From Nematostella vectensis (lineage: Eukaryota > Cnidaria > Anthozoa > Actiniaria > Edwardsiidae), in NCBI RefSeq assembly GCF_932526225.1, contig NC_064048.1, positions 1,357,340 through 1,417,339 of the forward strand: a stretch of 60,000 nt of DNA. The letters are read 5' to 3'. Of the stretch, positions 52,801-60,000 are shown one piece after another. The notes below the pieces were generated by a model, which had not been told where the DNA came from, did no database searches, and was given only the letters and a program-made list of their open reading frames with translations. The position numbers and the translations under genes were made by a program. Position 1 is the stretch's first letter. Each line of letters begins with the position of its first letter.

Positions 52801-53074
52801 AAATCATTTTTAGAACACCCGTCACCGATGTCCTATTACAAATTGACACAATGGATTTTGCCATTGATTGACGAGGTTATCAAAACCCATTTGTTTCCCA
52901 GGGCTTTTATTGATGTATACCATACATAAAGGTTAATGGAAAGTTAGATATAAGCGTGAGATTCACTTCTTAAGTATGCAATTATTTTAAATGGTTAGAA
53001 AAAATGGAAAGCTTACTTGCCTTGTTAATAAAGTCGAATTTCTCTGTCAGTAGAGTACCCAATTGAGCCATAAG
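43671..53074 (-). CDS. EF-hand repeat protein, EFCAB6-like, 3' part (8 exons)
   Basis: Joined exons, in transcript order: 53074-53021, 52622-52546, 52135-51987, 51377-51154, 49444-49358, 48737-48652, 45310-45205 and 43883-43671. Splice phases agree at every junction and the total is 996 nt, 331 residues plus TAA. The product contains six EF-hand motifs in three pairs: a degenerate loop across exons 1-2 (GIDKASRNCGN), PIERDGTLNFIE in exon 3, DREGMGSVDSNQ in exon 5, TKYKDNSVSYLE across exons 6-7, and two better loops in exon 8, DMTGDGMVSAAD and DLHMDGRISYVE. Exon 4 is an acidic linker (EIDEDEEEMPGEAS). Only the last two loops keep acidic residues at positions 1, 5 and 12, so calcium binding is likely confined to them. 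Many divergent EF-hand pairs separated by linkers recall EFCAB6 (DJBP); this is family resemblance, not a search result. The first exon opens at a splice acceptor, so 5' exons may lie upstream, unless the ATG at 53071-53069 is the start. Confidence 0.85.
44168..44278. repeat. 18-bp tandem repeat, 6 copies
   Basis: Unit ACCCGTCTGTCGGTTTTT with variants, at 44186, 44204, 44222, 44240 and 44258, preceded by a partial copy. It lies in the last intron of the EF-hand gene. Confidence 0.85.
44501..44582. repeat. 48-bp spaced direct duplication
   Basis: ACAATGTTTTGACACGGTAA at 44501 recurs at 44549 (with GACGCGG), each followed by AACACATTTTT. A weaker third trace, GTGTTTTGACG, sits near 44416. Intronic. 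Confidence 0.75.
44881..45192. repeat. 45-bp tandem repeat, about 7 copies
   Basis: GGTATAGTAGGGAGAAGATG recurs at 44894, 44939, 44985, 45030, 45075, 45120 and 45165, that is every 45 bp with one 46. Two sub-variants alternate: GTTGATTGCTAG and GTTTGATCGTCAG. The period is a multiple of three, so an 80-codon plus-strand ORF runs across it; this is an artefact. The array stops 12 bp from the exon 7 donor of the EF-hand gene. Confidence 0.9.
45205..45310 (-). CDS. EF-hand gene, exon 7
   Basis: Acceptor TTTTTCCCTCAG, donor GACTG/GTTAGT, 106 bp. Encodes VSYLEFMKFFLPTMPEG and a linker rich in Pro, Ser and Arg (SPRRSNQEPTERL). It completes the fourth EF-hand. The coding stretch around 45228-45238 shares GTTTGATCGTC with the 45-bp repeat lying just past the donor. 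Confidence 0.87.
45588..45920 (+). CDS. PAN/fibrinogen gene, exon 1
   Basis: Signal peptide and PAN domain, 111 codons, ending AAGCAG/GTTAATG in phase 0. Reading on through the donor adds only unrelated residues before a stop at 46022. Confidence 0.85.
45588..48285 (+). CDS. Secreted PAN/apple plus fibrinogen C-terminal domain protein
   Basis: Three exons, 45588-45920, 46337-46625 and 48047-48285, give 861 nt, 286 residues plus TAG. I chose the ATG at 45588 because it starts a clean signal peptide (MFATKTQIIFPFFLVLVSSF, cleavage probably after residue 25); the in-frame ATG at 45447 would put it internally. Residues about 31-111 form a PAN/apple domain (Cys spacing GCIAEC, ESCSAVNF, FLCQLL). 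Residues about 119-286 form a fibrinogen-related domain: GWTVIQRRVDGSVNFSRPW, GFGNKAGEFWLGLEKIHAMT, MEDFEGNTRYAEYDDF, then FTTKDSANDYYG and GAGWWFP. Such proteins are usually extracellular recognition or lectin-like molecules. Both cysteines of the usual C-terminal disulfide are replaced, so glycan binding of ficolin type is doubtful. The whole gene sits antisense within an intron of the EF-hand gene. Confidence 0.88.
46337..46625 (+). CDS. PAN/fibrinogen gene, exon 2
   Basis: Acceptor TTTTCTTGTAG, donor TACAAAG/GTATGT, phase 0 in and phase 1 out. Encodes the amino-terminal half of the fibrinogen-related domain, from NHQSTSGEGWTVIQRR to CYRLVAIGNYK. The Cys that normally opens the domain just before GGWTVIQRR is absent. 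Confidence 0.9.
46806..46880 (+). mobile_element. Possible hAT-like terminal fragment
   Basis: CAGTGGCGGATCCAGGGG resembles the terminal inverted repeat seen at many animal hAT-type and related short elements. It is followed by a C-rich and A-rich stretch. I found no matching inverted end or target duplication nearby, so this may be a solo end or chance. It lies in intron 2 of the PAN/fibrinogen gene. Confidence 0.35.
47003..47070. repeat. 16-bp tandem repeat, about 4 copies
   Basis: AAAACTGGCGAAACAG is repeated four times (one copy with GGAACAG), plus a partial leading copy. It lies in intron 2 of the PAN/fibrinogen gene. Confidence 0.88.
47071..48046. other. Remainder of PAN/fibrinogen intron 2
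   Basis: No exon or element recognised. There is a short hairpin (GATAGGG-CGATCA-CCCTATC near 47231-47252) and an X-box-like GTTTCTATGGCAAC at about 47679. Both are too weak to annotate as functional. Confidence 0.5.
48047..48285 (+). CDS. PAN/fibrinogen gene, exon 3
   Basis: Acceptor TTTTATGGTTCTAG. Starts GDAGDRLGYCIGSNF and ends MKLRPF then TAG at 48283-48285. The motif normally reading NCAV...GAWWYxxCxxxNLNG is here NIAVMHGGAGWWFPGIIL then ANPNG, so both disulfide cysteines are lost together. The MKxRPF ending is typical of the family. Confidence 0.88.
48423..48428 (+). promoter_or_regulatory. Candidate polyadenylation signal ATTAAA
   Basis: ATTAAA lies 138 bp after the stop codon of the PAN/fibrinogen gene. 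No AATAAA is closer. Weak, position-based evidence only. Confidence 0.3.
48437..48640. repeat. 44-bp T-rich tandem repeat
   Basis: GTGTTTACTTGTTTTGATTG then TTCGTGCGTTTGCTTG recurs about every 44 bp, four to five copies, more degenerate at the left. It ends a few bases from the exon 6 donor of the EF-hand gene. The 78-codon plus-strand ORF through it is an artefact. Confidence 0.85.
48652..48737 (-). CDS. EF-hand gene, exon 6 (short)
   Basis: Acceptor GATTTGTAG, donor CAACAG/GTTTGT, 86 bp. In phase 0 from exon 5 it reads SILRKNCKGLSDAECENLAV then RFTKYKDN plus two bases, which join the T of exon 7 to give Ser. The result, TKYKDNSVSYLE, aligns residue for residue with the final EF-hand DLHMDGRISYVE. 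This fit of phase and motif register is the evidence. In other frames the same stretch gives only meaningless ORFs. Confidence 0.82.
48738..49357. other. Intron between EF-hand exons 5 and 6
   Basis: Two plus-strand ORFs occur here (48765-49004 and 49001-49330). The second starts with a hydrophobic MKFELFLSFAWLLIKC but has no recognised domain and a weak start context. I see no support for either as a gene. Confidence 0.5.
49358..49444 (-). CDS. EF-hand gene, exon 5
   Basis: 87 bp, exactly 29 codons. The acceptor CTGTCGCAAG is weak (AAG rather than CAG) and lies directly beside the 32-bp tandem repeat. Donor TTCAAG/GTATTG. Encodes VRTRWNQIREDLRKTD followed by REGMGSVDSNQFK, the odd EF-hand of the second pair, with Gln instead of Glu at loop position 12. 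Confidence 0.85.
49462..50435. repeat. 32-bp tandem repeat, about 28 copies
   Basis: The core GGCAATAACCAGTGTTGGGA recurs every 32 bp, followed by one of two tails, ATACAGCAATAA or ATAAAGTGATAA, which intermix. The first 7-8 copies carry TTACAGCAATAA. Copies degrade after about 50280. Because 32 is not a multiple of three, the minus-strand ORFs of 150-246 codons read the three frames in turn and are not genes. The array starts about 16 bp from the exon 5 acceptor. Confidence 0.93.
50436..50870. repeat. 20-bp tandem repeat related to the 32-bp array
   Basis: GGAATAACCAGTGCTGAGAG and variants recur every 19-20 bp, about 21 copies. The shared core ATAACCAGTGTTG/CTG shows common origin with the adjacent 32-bp array, with the tail removed. 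Confidence 0.9.
50871..51153. other. Intron adjoining EF-hand exon 4
   Basis: A 92-codon plus-strand ORF (50870-51148) has no recognisable domain. Nothing else seen. Confidence 0.5.
51154..51377 (-). CDS. EF-hand gene, exon 4 (acidic linker)
   Basis: Acceptor CCTTTTTTTCGTTCCTAG, donor TTAGAG/GTATGC. With the single base carried over from exon 3 the first codon is Asp, giving DGQLSHVLQKYARAQVRKTL and then an acidic stretch EIDEDEEEMPGEASDD and a polar segment. The 224-nt length returns the frame to phase 0. No EF-hand is visible here. Confidence 0.75.
51378..51986. other. Intron between EF-hand exons 3 and 4
   Basis: AT-rich, with a G-rich run (GGGCGGCGGGGCGGGGGGGG) at about 51921-51940. The plus-strand ORFs here are shadows or chance. 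Confidence 0.5.
51987..52135 (-). CDS. EF-hand gene, exon 3
   Basis: Acceptor GTCTTTAG, donor AAAG/GTATGAG. Encodes HEFKLSGSEVDSLWKKLP followed by IERDGTLNFIELVKTCF and a short linker. This is the even-numbered EF-hand of the first pair; loop positions 5-6 are DG and position 12 is E. Confidence 0.88.
52136..52545. other. Intron between EF-hand exons 2 and 3
   Basis: AT-rich with no visible feature. Confidence 0.5.
52546..52622 (-). CDS. EF-hand gene, exon 2
   Basis: Acceptor AATCGTAG, donor GAAAG/GTAAGA. Encodes TFIGIDKASRNCGNLTRETF and then RKLFE plus two bases of an Arg codon. It completes a degenerate EF-hand with one extra residue in the loop. Confidence 0.8.
52623..53020 (-). other. 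Probable GC-AG intron of the EF-hand gene
   Basis: The donor side reads AACAAG/GCAAGTAAG and the acceptor side GAATCGTAG/ACG. The canonical GT four bases downstream would leave phase 1 and bring a TGA into frame in the next exon. The GC donor keeps phase 0, and AG/GCAAGT is the known strong consensus of GC-AG introns. Confidence 0.65.
53021..53074 (-). CDS. EF-hand gene, first visible exon
   Basis: Acceptor TTTTTCCAG precedes CTTATGGCTCAATTGG. The exon encodes LMAQLGTLLTEKFDFINK, the entering helix of an EF-hand. It ends AACAAG before GCAAGTAAG. A GT donor four bases on would give a phase that puts a stop in the next exon, so a GC-AG junction at AAG/GCAAGT is preferred. The internal ATG at 53071-53069 could be the initiator if the upstream exon is untranslated. 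Confidence 0.7.
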
Positions 53075-53169
53075 CTGGAAAAAATTGCATAAAAAACATG
53101 TTAAAGCATGTTTTTTGTCTATAAATGGAGGGCTCTATGCGGTCTGTGATTGGAAAAGTTTATGCGATA

Positions 53170-53439
53170 GAGGCTAGAATAAAATAAAAAGTTTCTAGCG
53201 ACGCGGATTACCCGGTGTTTTTTGCTAGGCGCGGAGTCGTTGCCGCCACCTTGTTTTGTTCTGGCCGCGCGCCCTGCTCTCCCCTTCCTCCTCCCCAGCT
53301 CGCGCGCGGCCAAAATAAAACAAAATGGCGGCCATACTCCGTTATTTTACAATATCGCATCTTACAGGTTGTTAAAATACGAAAAAAAAGAAAAAGAACA
53401 AGAAAATTATACTATCCGGTGTTATATTTTTCTAGCCTC
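53170..53439. mobile_element. Imperfect foldback element (MITE-like)
   Basis: The ends GAGGCTAGAA (53170) and TTCTAGCCTC (53430) are inverted. Towards the centre, CCGCCACCTTGTTTTGTTC then TGGCCGCGCG on the left pairs with CGCGCGCGGCCA then AAATAAAACAAAATGGCGG on the right, with about four mismatches over 29 bp; similarity continues to CGGAGTCG/CATACTCCG. The loop is a pyrimidine-rich stretch of about 30 bp. The high GC of the core contrasts with the AT-rich surroundings. No transposase is encoded. It could instead be a gene promoter or CpG-rich start region. Confidence 0.6.
53322..53332 (+). promoter_or_regulatory. YY1-like motif AAAATGGCGGC
   Basis: Matches the animal YY1 core AANATGGCGGC exactly. 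It lies in the right arm of the foldback and about 250 bp upstream of the first visible EF-hand exon, so it could belong to a promoter. Its presence in an inverted-repeat arm also allows a purely structural explanation. Confidence 0.35.
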
Positions 53440-55567
53440 CAAAGCCCCCTGCAAATAGGCTAAGGCTAGCTAGCATGGACTTTTGTTCAGGCATCTCGCC
53501 GACTAAACAGGCCTCAACCAGAATAATGGATATCGTCCACCAAAAGCTGCTACTCAAGTCGAAGAAGTCTGCCATGAAGACGTCTAATTGAAGACAAAAA
53601 TTTGGCAGAGTCGAGTACCAGTTTGTGGTGAACCTTATAACGTCAGAAATGAATAAGGAAAATTGTTGTGTTGCTCAAATAATTATTTACTGTATTTATC
53701 GTCGGTTTCACGCGCGCGCCGCAAAGAGTTGTGGGAAGAAATTGGGAAGGTGAATGTTCTTTTAATTTGAATCCAAAGGCGGTTCACAGGTGAACGATAA
53801 CCCTCTTGTAAACAGAGGCCGATGGGTAGAGAAAGCCGACGATCCTGGCCCCGGCACACTTCGTGCCTTTGTGAAAATAACATCATTAGTTACAATACCA
53901 GAAAAAGAGAAGTATGAAAAAATGGAATAAATTTTGATCTATAGATTTTGGCTATTTTAAGCACTTGATGTATCTCTCTCCTGATACACTTCTATCAAAA
54001 ACAACTAACATGGTAACATAAACAAATATATATATATGTCTAAACTACAAGAATAGGAATAGTCTTTTAGCAATAAAGTTGGTTGTTTCTGTTGTTCCAT
54101 TTCTGTACATTGGTTATTACAATTTAAAGACCAGGAAATAGTAAAATAAAACCATTCTGCTAATGGGAATTCGGAAACGTCAAAGAAATTATTCTAATTG
54201 AAAATTAACGATCTTCACGCCTAGGGAAAATAAATTTAATCTCACAATTAAAAACAAACTAGTATTGAATGCAACAAAATTCAGAAATATGAAGTGATCT
54301 TAATTTAATTACTTGGCATTGTTTGCCCTAAAACACGGGCGTAAGATATAGTATATAGTATAAATATATGTTCTATAGGTCATTTCAAAGATTTTATGGG
54401 ATTACTCATTTTTTACTTGTGTGGCGTCAGCCATTTGAAAGTCGTTATACCGCATCTGTTTGGAACGAATAATCATATAACAGTCCATCTTGAAACCTTA
54501 GAAAGCTTTTACAATACTAATTCAATCTCCTTCCCTCACCATATATACTGTTTAGCAAAAGGTCAAACGATAATTGATTTGCAAATTACAATTCTCATTT
54601 GTTTCCAATGCTAAAAGCTATCCTTTTAAGAGTCTTGGAATTTACGTAAAATGACATCCAAGCCATTAAGTTACAAGCAGATGTTTTCTTTAACTATTTT
54701 TGAAATAGATATTGTCGGAAAACTCATATAATACGCTGTGAGCTTCTCATTAGCAAAATGTTATCTACACAGTGAGATCATCTCTGTCCCGCGGTCACTG
54801 TAAAAAGTGCGCTATTCTTACTGGAAAGTGACTCGCTTGTTTTGGTTTTCTTGGGTAAGTCAAGTGAGTACTCTCCCAATTTATGTTATAATATCATAAA
54901 ATAAATTTTTAATGCTATACTGGCCTATGGACCGAATGGGCAAGTATTGTTATGAATGACATAACATTTTACCGTCTGAGTATATTACAAACCTTATGTT
55001 TCCTTAGACTGACCTTAGTGCAGTTAGTGATTGTTGGGCCTTATGTATCATGCTATTCTATGCAATGCTTAAAGAAGTCGCTATATCTGATTTTGTTCGT
55101 TATTTTTTAATCTTATTTCTTTCAAAAACATAATAAAAGTTTTGATTTATATGAGAAGGCCTCATTAAAAAGGCCCAACAAAGAAATGCATTTTTTTCAG
55201 CGTATTTTTTTAACGTTTCTTATTATGACAGCCTTACATAAAAATCGTATCCAACGATATCAGTTATAATTAGGAAAAATCCACTATTTGGTCTTCACTA
55301 TTTTGTTGTTGTTTTTATGGCTTGCATTTTTTTTCTGCTATAAGGTTACTCAAGCAAGTCTATCATAGTCATAGTTGTCACCTAGACTGGTTGCTAGTTA
55401 GCCCAGTCCGTACGTATTGGTTTATTCATATGCACCAGAGAAAAGCCTTGGTTCACAATTAAAAAGTAATCAATCAAGGGAATACTTAAATTGGTGACAA
55501 TCCGTATATTTAGCAGAACGGAATTTTGAATCACAGACAATAGGGCATCTAGGCAAGACAAGCCAGA
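53440..55567. other. Intergenic region, no gene seen
   Basis: AT-rich. Contains a short AT-dinucleotide run near 54029 and several ORFs under 75 codons without domain, signal peptide or coding context (53683-53886 minus, 54396-54614 plus). Upstream exons of the EF-hand gene could hide here, but I found no convincing one. Confidence 0.5.
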
Positions 55568-55648
55568 ATGGGATATTTGGAAAGAATGGTATTTCTTATT
55601 TCTCTGGCATTCTTTATTTTGTGTTCAAAGACGAATGAGTTATCACAG
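55568..55648 (+). pseudogene. Signal-peptide segment of the GPCR relic
   Basis: ATG has A at -3 and G at +4. The hydrophobic core MVFLISLAFFILC is followed by SKTNELSQGVIR. The frame then ends after a short run, while the downstream region continues in another frame. The change lies at or near the five-G run at 55648-55652; AG/GTACGT at about 55660 could alternatively be a splice donor. Confidence 0.55.
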
Positions 55649-56105
55649 GGGGTCATTAGGTACGTTTTCAGATCAATCAACACAACACGATACAAACAAA
55701 AGGTTTGCAATACAATTAGGTAACCACAAAATAAGAATCACATTCAAGCCAGAGACAGAAAGGGACTGGAAAGAAGATCTAAATTCATTTAAAACTAAAG
55801 TCAAGCAGAAATGCAAGAAAGAATTCATTGTGTTTTTGAACGATGGAACATATGAAAAAACAAGGGGTTCTATCAAATATGCCAATCGCCTGTTTCTAGG
55901 GAGAACGAACGATTTTAAAACAAAACAAAAAATGCTGTTTTTAGATAAGCAAAAACGAAGCAAATAAGTATTAGGGATATTTCCAGAAAGCTTAAACAAA
56001 CAACAAAGTCAAGGAAACGAAAGAAGGAGCCGAGGCGGGAAAGAGGAAGCCGACGGGGAAAGACGAAGACTAAGACGGGAATTGATCAAAGCCGATTTAA
56101 ATTGT

Positions 56106-56290
56106 TCAGAGAAACTATCGTGTCGTGGACGATGACTCGGGACTCATTATAGGAAGAGAAGAGCTTGTATGTTATTGCGACCAAGAGAAGAGCTTGTATG
56201 TTATTGCGACCAACAATGCCTGTATTTCCAAGACTGCTGTTTGGATTTTAAAGAATTCTGCTTTAAAAAAGATTTCTCGACGGATGAATC
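56106..56290 (+). pseudogene. Somatomedin-B-like domain remnant
   Basis: The pattern NCSEKLSCRGR, a short spacer, ELVCYCDQQC, YFQDCCLDFKEFC matches the eight-cysteine SMB knot (CxCDxxC...DCCxD). The Cys codon expected after CRGR is destroyed by the frameshift at 56133. Confidence 0.75.
56155..56212. repeat. Perfect 29-bp tandem duplication
   Basis: AGAGAAGAGCTTGTATGTTA followed by TTGCGACCA occurs at 56155-56183 and again, identically, at 56184-56212. As 29 is not a multiple of three it shifts the frame within the somatomedin-B-like domain. Perfect identity suggests a recent event or an assembly artefact. Confidence 0.95.
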
Positions 56291-57689
56291 AAATTATCTA
56301 AACACTTCTATCAATCAGTGGAGTTGTGTTCACTGGATGAATGGGAAGAGACCTGTGAAGAAGACGACGCTTGGCACTTGGATGATAACGAAATGTCTCG
56401 GGTCACAAGGAGCATCATTTCATTGCAAGGAATTAGCAGACCCAAATACCAAACTTACCAGTAAAACGTTCTTGGACTCTTTGCCAGTTTATTCCGCCGA
56501 CGGCCGTGTCTTTCGCAATAAATTCTGCGCCGAATGTAATGGAATCCCTAATAATTTGCTTTGGTCATATGGCGTTCTTCTTGATTGTAAAACATTCCCC
56601 TCACAGCACCTTACCAGCGAGGAGCGAGTCGCGTTCCTTCTCAGATATTGCTATGACGACATGACATTCAATCACTGGAAGCCCTCGGAGGTACTGTCTA
56701 GACGTATCTTCCACTTGTAGTCAAAAGGCAACTGCTTCAGACAAAAAGCAATGCCAAGCAGGGACTCCTGGTATAGTCTACAACGGACAAGTAAACCTCA
56801 GGAATGCCCACTGCCTGAATTGCAGCTCTGATCATGTAATGGCAAAGTGTGGCCCGCGCTTTCCACTCATCGTAAAGAATGCACCCGGCGTTACCCCATT
56901 TTCGGTTGTCCTCGGCTTACAAAGCAGTGGGGAACATTTTACGACGATTTTATGCCCTGATCAAAAGGAAACGTGTAGAACAACGTACAGAGGTGGCCCG
57001 CCAGTTCGCTCAGAATTCAATCAATACGAAGTCTTGCTATTTCTTCTGTCTCCCAGCAATGTAAATACCTGGGATCTCTCAAAAGAGGGATTTAAAAAGG
57101 CTTTAAGTGATGCTTTCTGTATCAATTCAACGTTCATTACTCTGATTCACTCGCCGACATACATACTAAAAAGAAAAGAGATCTCCATTTTGTTCAAGCT
57201 CAAAATTCCGAACGAAGTTCTACCAAGGAACTGTACTCCGCTTAACCGGGTTTTGGATTTTCAGGCTGTATTTAATATAACCATGGACAGCAACATATTT
57301 CCCGTTCTCAAAGCTACCAAGAAGATTCTATCCTGCAATGATTTGAAAGTGTACAAGACACATGAATACACGGTGCTTTCGAGTTCTAGCTCAGCGGTTT
57401 ATGTTAATAAGCCAGGCGCAACCAGACTACAACAGTAACCACACCAAGGCCGGAGAAGGAGAAATCTATGTTTGTCATGATGCTAGTATGACTACAGAAA
57501 ACTGTAATGGAACATACGTCGAGGTGGACAAAGACGAAAGTGTTAGAGTACCCAATGGGTCATTGTATTTAAACTCGACGAAACGGATCTATCGGTTGTA
57601 CTTTTACGATAATGACTCATTGTGGGTTTGCAAAAATCTCTCACGTTCTTACACAAAGGAGAATACCAAAATCGATGACGTAGCGTTGA

Positions 57690-58500
57690 GGTATCTGACG
57701 GCTGTTTGCATGTCTTTGTCGGTCATAAGCATGTCTTTCTTGCTCCTTACATACAGGCTTTTCAAAGAGTTGCGTACTATCCCGGGGATCAACATGATGA
57801 ACCTTGCCGCCTCCCTGTTAATGGCTCAGCTGTTATGGCAAGTCAGCGGTGCGTTTACCCTCGGCCCAGTTTTCTGCACGATCACGGCATGTTTTCTTCA
57901 CTATCTTTTCCTGGTCTCCTTTCTATGGACGTCAATCATCGCATATGACACATGGAAGGCTTTCTCGAATACCACCCGGCCTAGGTTGCCAAGCAACAGC
58001 AAAAACAAAAGAACCCGTCAAATTTTAAACAACATGGCACTCGGTTGGCTTCCAGTGATGGTCTACGTCACAGTGTGTGTAGCCCTTGACCAATCAGGGG
58101 CTGTTGCTATTGGATACGGCTCTGACCAGGCTTGCTGGATAGCCAATAAGAATGCTAATTTATGCATATTTGGACTTCCTGTTGCATTAATGATTCTATT
58201 CAACTTTACGCTTTTCATCTTTACTGTCAAAGCTATCAGGGTAACGGAAAAGCAAAGCAGAAAAATCTTTGGGGATCGCTAACACGTGAAGTCAAACTTC
58301 GGCATCTACGTCCGCATCGCCACCCTCATAGGTTTAACGTGGTTCTCAGGAATCGCCGCTAAGTTCGTCTGGTCCCCACTGGTGTATGGTTTCGTTACGC
58401 TGAATTGCCTTCAAGGGGTTTATATAACAGCGGCATTTGCCCTCAATCAAGCCGCGAGAAAGAACTACAGAGTTCTGATGAGGCTTACAACGAAAAAAAC
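57690..58500 (+). pseudogene. Seven-transmembrane domain of the GPCR relic
   Basis: TM1 LTAVCMSLSVISMSFLLLTY, TM2 region GINMMNLAASLLMAQLLW, TM3 with FCTITACFLHYLFLVSF and a following W, TM4 LGWLPVMVYVTVCVAL, loop ACWIANKN, TM5 IFGLPVALMILFNFTLFIF, then TAA at 58280-58282, TM6 YVRIATLIGLTWFSGIAAKF and TM7 LVYGFVTLNCLQGVYITAAF. The CWI...N loop, the GLTW of TM6 and the LNCLQGVYI of TM7 mark family B2 (adhesion/Methuselah-like). The stop is in the same frame on both sides, a simple nonsense change in the third intracellular loop. Confidence 0.85.
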
Positions 58501-58549
58501 ATCGCCAAATACCGACTCGTCGCAACACCATTGTGATACTAGATTCTGA

Positions 58550-60000
58550 TTTTAAAAGGAAGCTGCAAGAAGACACTTACACTAAGGAATTACGTGACTT
58601 TCTGAAAGGCAAACTCCGCCAAAACAAATAGAGAAATCACTGCGCGCCTCACGCAAGAGAGCAACCAAAAAGAAGTCTTACGTATTGAGATTGTGAAAGA
58701 GCTTAAACACGAGGTTTCGCTTTGAAAGGGAAAGCTCCTCCCACCCCCGGGAAAACAATCACTTATCAATCAGCCGTGAATGAGTCAATATGTCAGGACA
58801 ATTGCTCTGAGCGCTTAATTCAAATTTCATATTCTAGACCAAATTAAATTTTTTTCCTCGACTTGTCCACCAAAAATGTTTCTATTTATAGCTATACAAA
58901 GCTGTGTGCGCTCTAAAATACAACAACTTTTATCACAGCGCGAGAATATTTATGCAGATGTGTAAAATTTAAAATTTTGCACCAAAAACGCGAGTGGACA
59001 GCAATTCACCAATCTATCAATCCCTCAACACAACTGTCTTGTTACCTATGCAAAAATGGTTTTATTTCAGCCGACTGAGGCTCAGAAATAAGCAATTTTA
59101 ATGGAGGCTTCTAATCTGTGACTGCATGCGTTGCAGTGATCTGATTATAATTGCAAATTTAAGTGAAAATTTATGCGCTATACAAATTGCGTACAAATTA
59201 TATTTAAAGTCAGCACATATACAAAATTATTGCAATTAATAAACAAATATTCCACGTTGGGTTCTATCAAATTCAGAGGGGCTTTGAAATGATAAGATGA
59301 TAGAAATACGTTTACAGTATGCAAGAAGGCGCGTTCTCAGGATTTGATGACTGGATGCCCAGTCATAGGTAACATATAGAAAAAAGGTAAAATCTGGCGA
59401 TCCTTCAATAAGAAACGAATCACTTTTTGGTGGCCATGGGACGCTCTGTATACGCGCCTGGGAGGCCATTTTGGAGACTGGCTGGTAATGTAAGACTTTG
59501 TAAACAAGGGCAAAGGGGCTAAGGATATCAAGTTTTGGAAGAGAAGTCCCAGCAAGTGTCTTATTCATTGTTGCGCGACCTCGGCGAATCCAAAATCCTT
59601 GTAGTTTTGGCAAAGCGCGTAGTCAGTAGATTGTCCAAGCGGTTTTTATTGTCGCGTCATAAACCATTTGATTGTAAACAGCAAGGTAATTGATTGTCAC
59701 GGTGGTATGATTGACTACGTGCTATTCCCAGGAAAGAAATGGATTTGAATTCCCGGCAGTCCCGCAGTCGTTTATGAAATTATATATGTTTAAGGAAAAA
59801 CAGGTTACTGGACAAAGAAATGTTTTGCTCTTTGTACACCGCATGATCTTGTGAAGAGTTTCTCGACAACAACTGTACCACTGCGTTAGAAATCCCAGCT
59901 TGTTTAGAAAAAGAAGTAGCAGGAATGATGATTTGCTGTAACGTTCATTCATTATGTTGTAGCTGGCAGCTTCACATAGTAGATCAGGATATTCACATTG
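58550..60000. other. Downstream intergenic DNA, no gene seen
   Basis: AT-rich sequence. The minus-strand ORFs at 59236-59613, 59337-59555 and 59722-59952 have no recognisable domain or coding signs. No RNA gene or repeat recognised. Confidence 0.5.

Larger units (their letters stand above)
55568..58549 (+). pseudogene. Broken somatomedin-B / Methuselah-like (family B2) GPCR
   Basis: Fragments of one receptor lie in order but in different frames. ATG at 55568 opens a signal peptide (MGYLERMVFLISLAFFILC). A polar, basic region follows in another frame from 55635, with an in-frame TAA at 55965-55967. A cysteine-rich somatomedin-B-like domain follows (NCSEKLSCRGR, then VCYCDQQCLYFQDCCLDF), broken by a TGA at 56133-56135 and a 29-bp tandem duplication. 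A long extracellular part runs to about 57420, with frame changes near 56690 and 57410. A seven-transmembrane domain follows, interrupted by TAA at 58280-58282 between TM5 and TM6. The lesions are spread over the whole length, so a few splice events cannot remove them. Family members are cell-surface receptors of unknown ligand. Assembly error is the main alternative explanation. Confidence 0.8.

Noticed and set aside
53119-53313. 64-codon minus-strand ORF (MAARELGRRKGRAGRAA)
   Set aside because: Lies in the palindromic GC-rich element, has biased low-complexity composition and no phase link to the EF-hand exons.
53475-53588. Short plus-strand ORF ending KLLLKSKKSAMKTSN and an overlapping minus-strand ORF
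   Set aside because: Under 50 codons, no recognised family and no supporting splice sites.
57362-58282. 306-codon ORF as an intact receptor
   Set aside because: It begins inside the extracellular region after a frame change, stops before TM6, and the remaining helices continue in the same frame after the stop, so it is a fragment of the relic.

Overview
The window is metazoan genomic DNA, most likely from an anthozoan cnidarian such as a sea anemone. It has small GT-AG spliced exons, AT-rich introns and intergenic DNA, and gene types typical of that group: a PAN plus fibrinogen-domain secreted protein, a somatomedin-B/Methuselah-like GPCR, and an EFCAB6-like EF-hand protein. There is no bacterial or organellar gene content. 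The species is an inference from gene style; I could not search a database.

Positions 1-42184 (70% of the window) are one continuous G-rich minisatellite with a 21-bp unit, roughly 2,000 units, entering from the left edge and ending abruptly at about 42184. The unit length is a multiple of three and the consensus has no stop codon in any of the six frames, so very long spurious open frames appear on both strands (the longest is 2,542 codons on the minus strand). The array is built hierarchically: 21 bp, then blocks of about 1.03 kb and 1.6 kb, then a 6.5-kb duplication, then an offset of about 11 kb. I annotate no gene in it.

Positions 42185-53500 hold two interleaved genes. On the minus strand I reconstructed eight exons (53074 down to 43671), phase-consistent at every junction, encoding 331 residues with six EF-hands: the 3' part of an EFCAB6-like gene. 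One 86-bp exon (48652-48737) has no ORF of its own that stands out and was found by splice phase and EF-hand register. The first junction is best explained by a GC-AG intron. On the plus strand, a complete three-exon gene (45588-48285) for a secreted PAN/fibrinogen-domain protein of 286 residues lies inside one intron of the EF-hand gene. The introns and 3' flank are full of unrelated minisatellites with periods 53, 18, 48, 45, 16, 44, 32 and 20 bp.

Positions 53170-53439 form an imperfect foldback element with a YY1-like motif. Positions 55568-58549 hold a broken plus-strand somatomedin-B plus seven-transmembrane GPCR, with several frameshifts, a 29-bp tandem duplication and in-frame stops; I call it a pseudogene. 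The remaining stretches (53440-55567, 58550-60000) are AT-rich, with nothing I can support as a gene.
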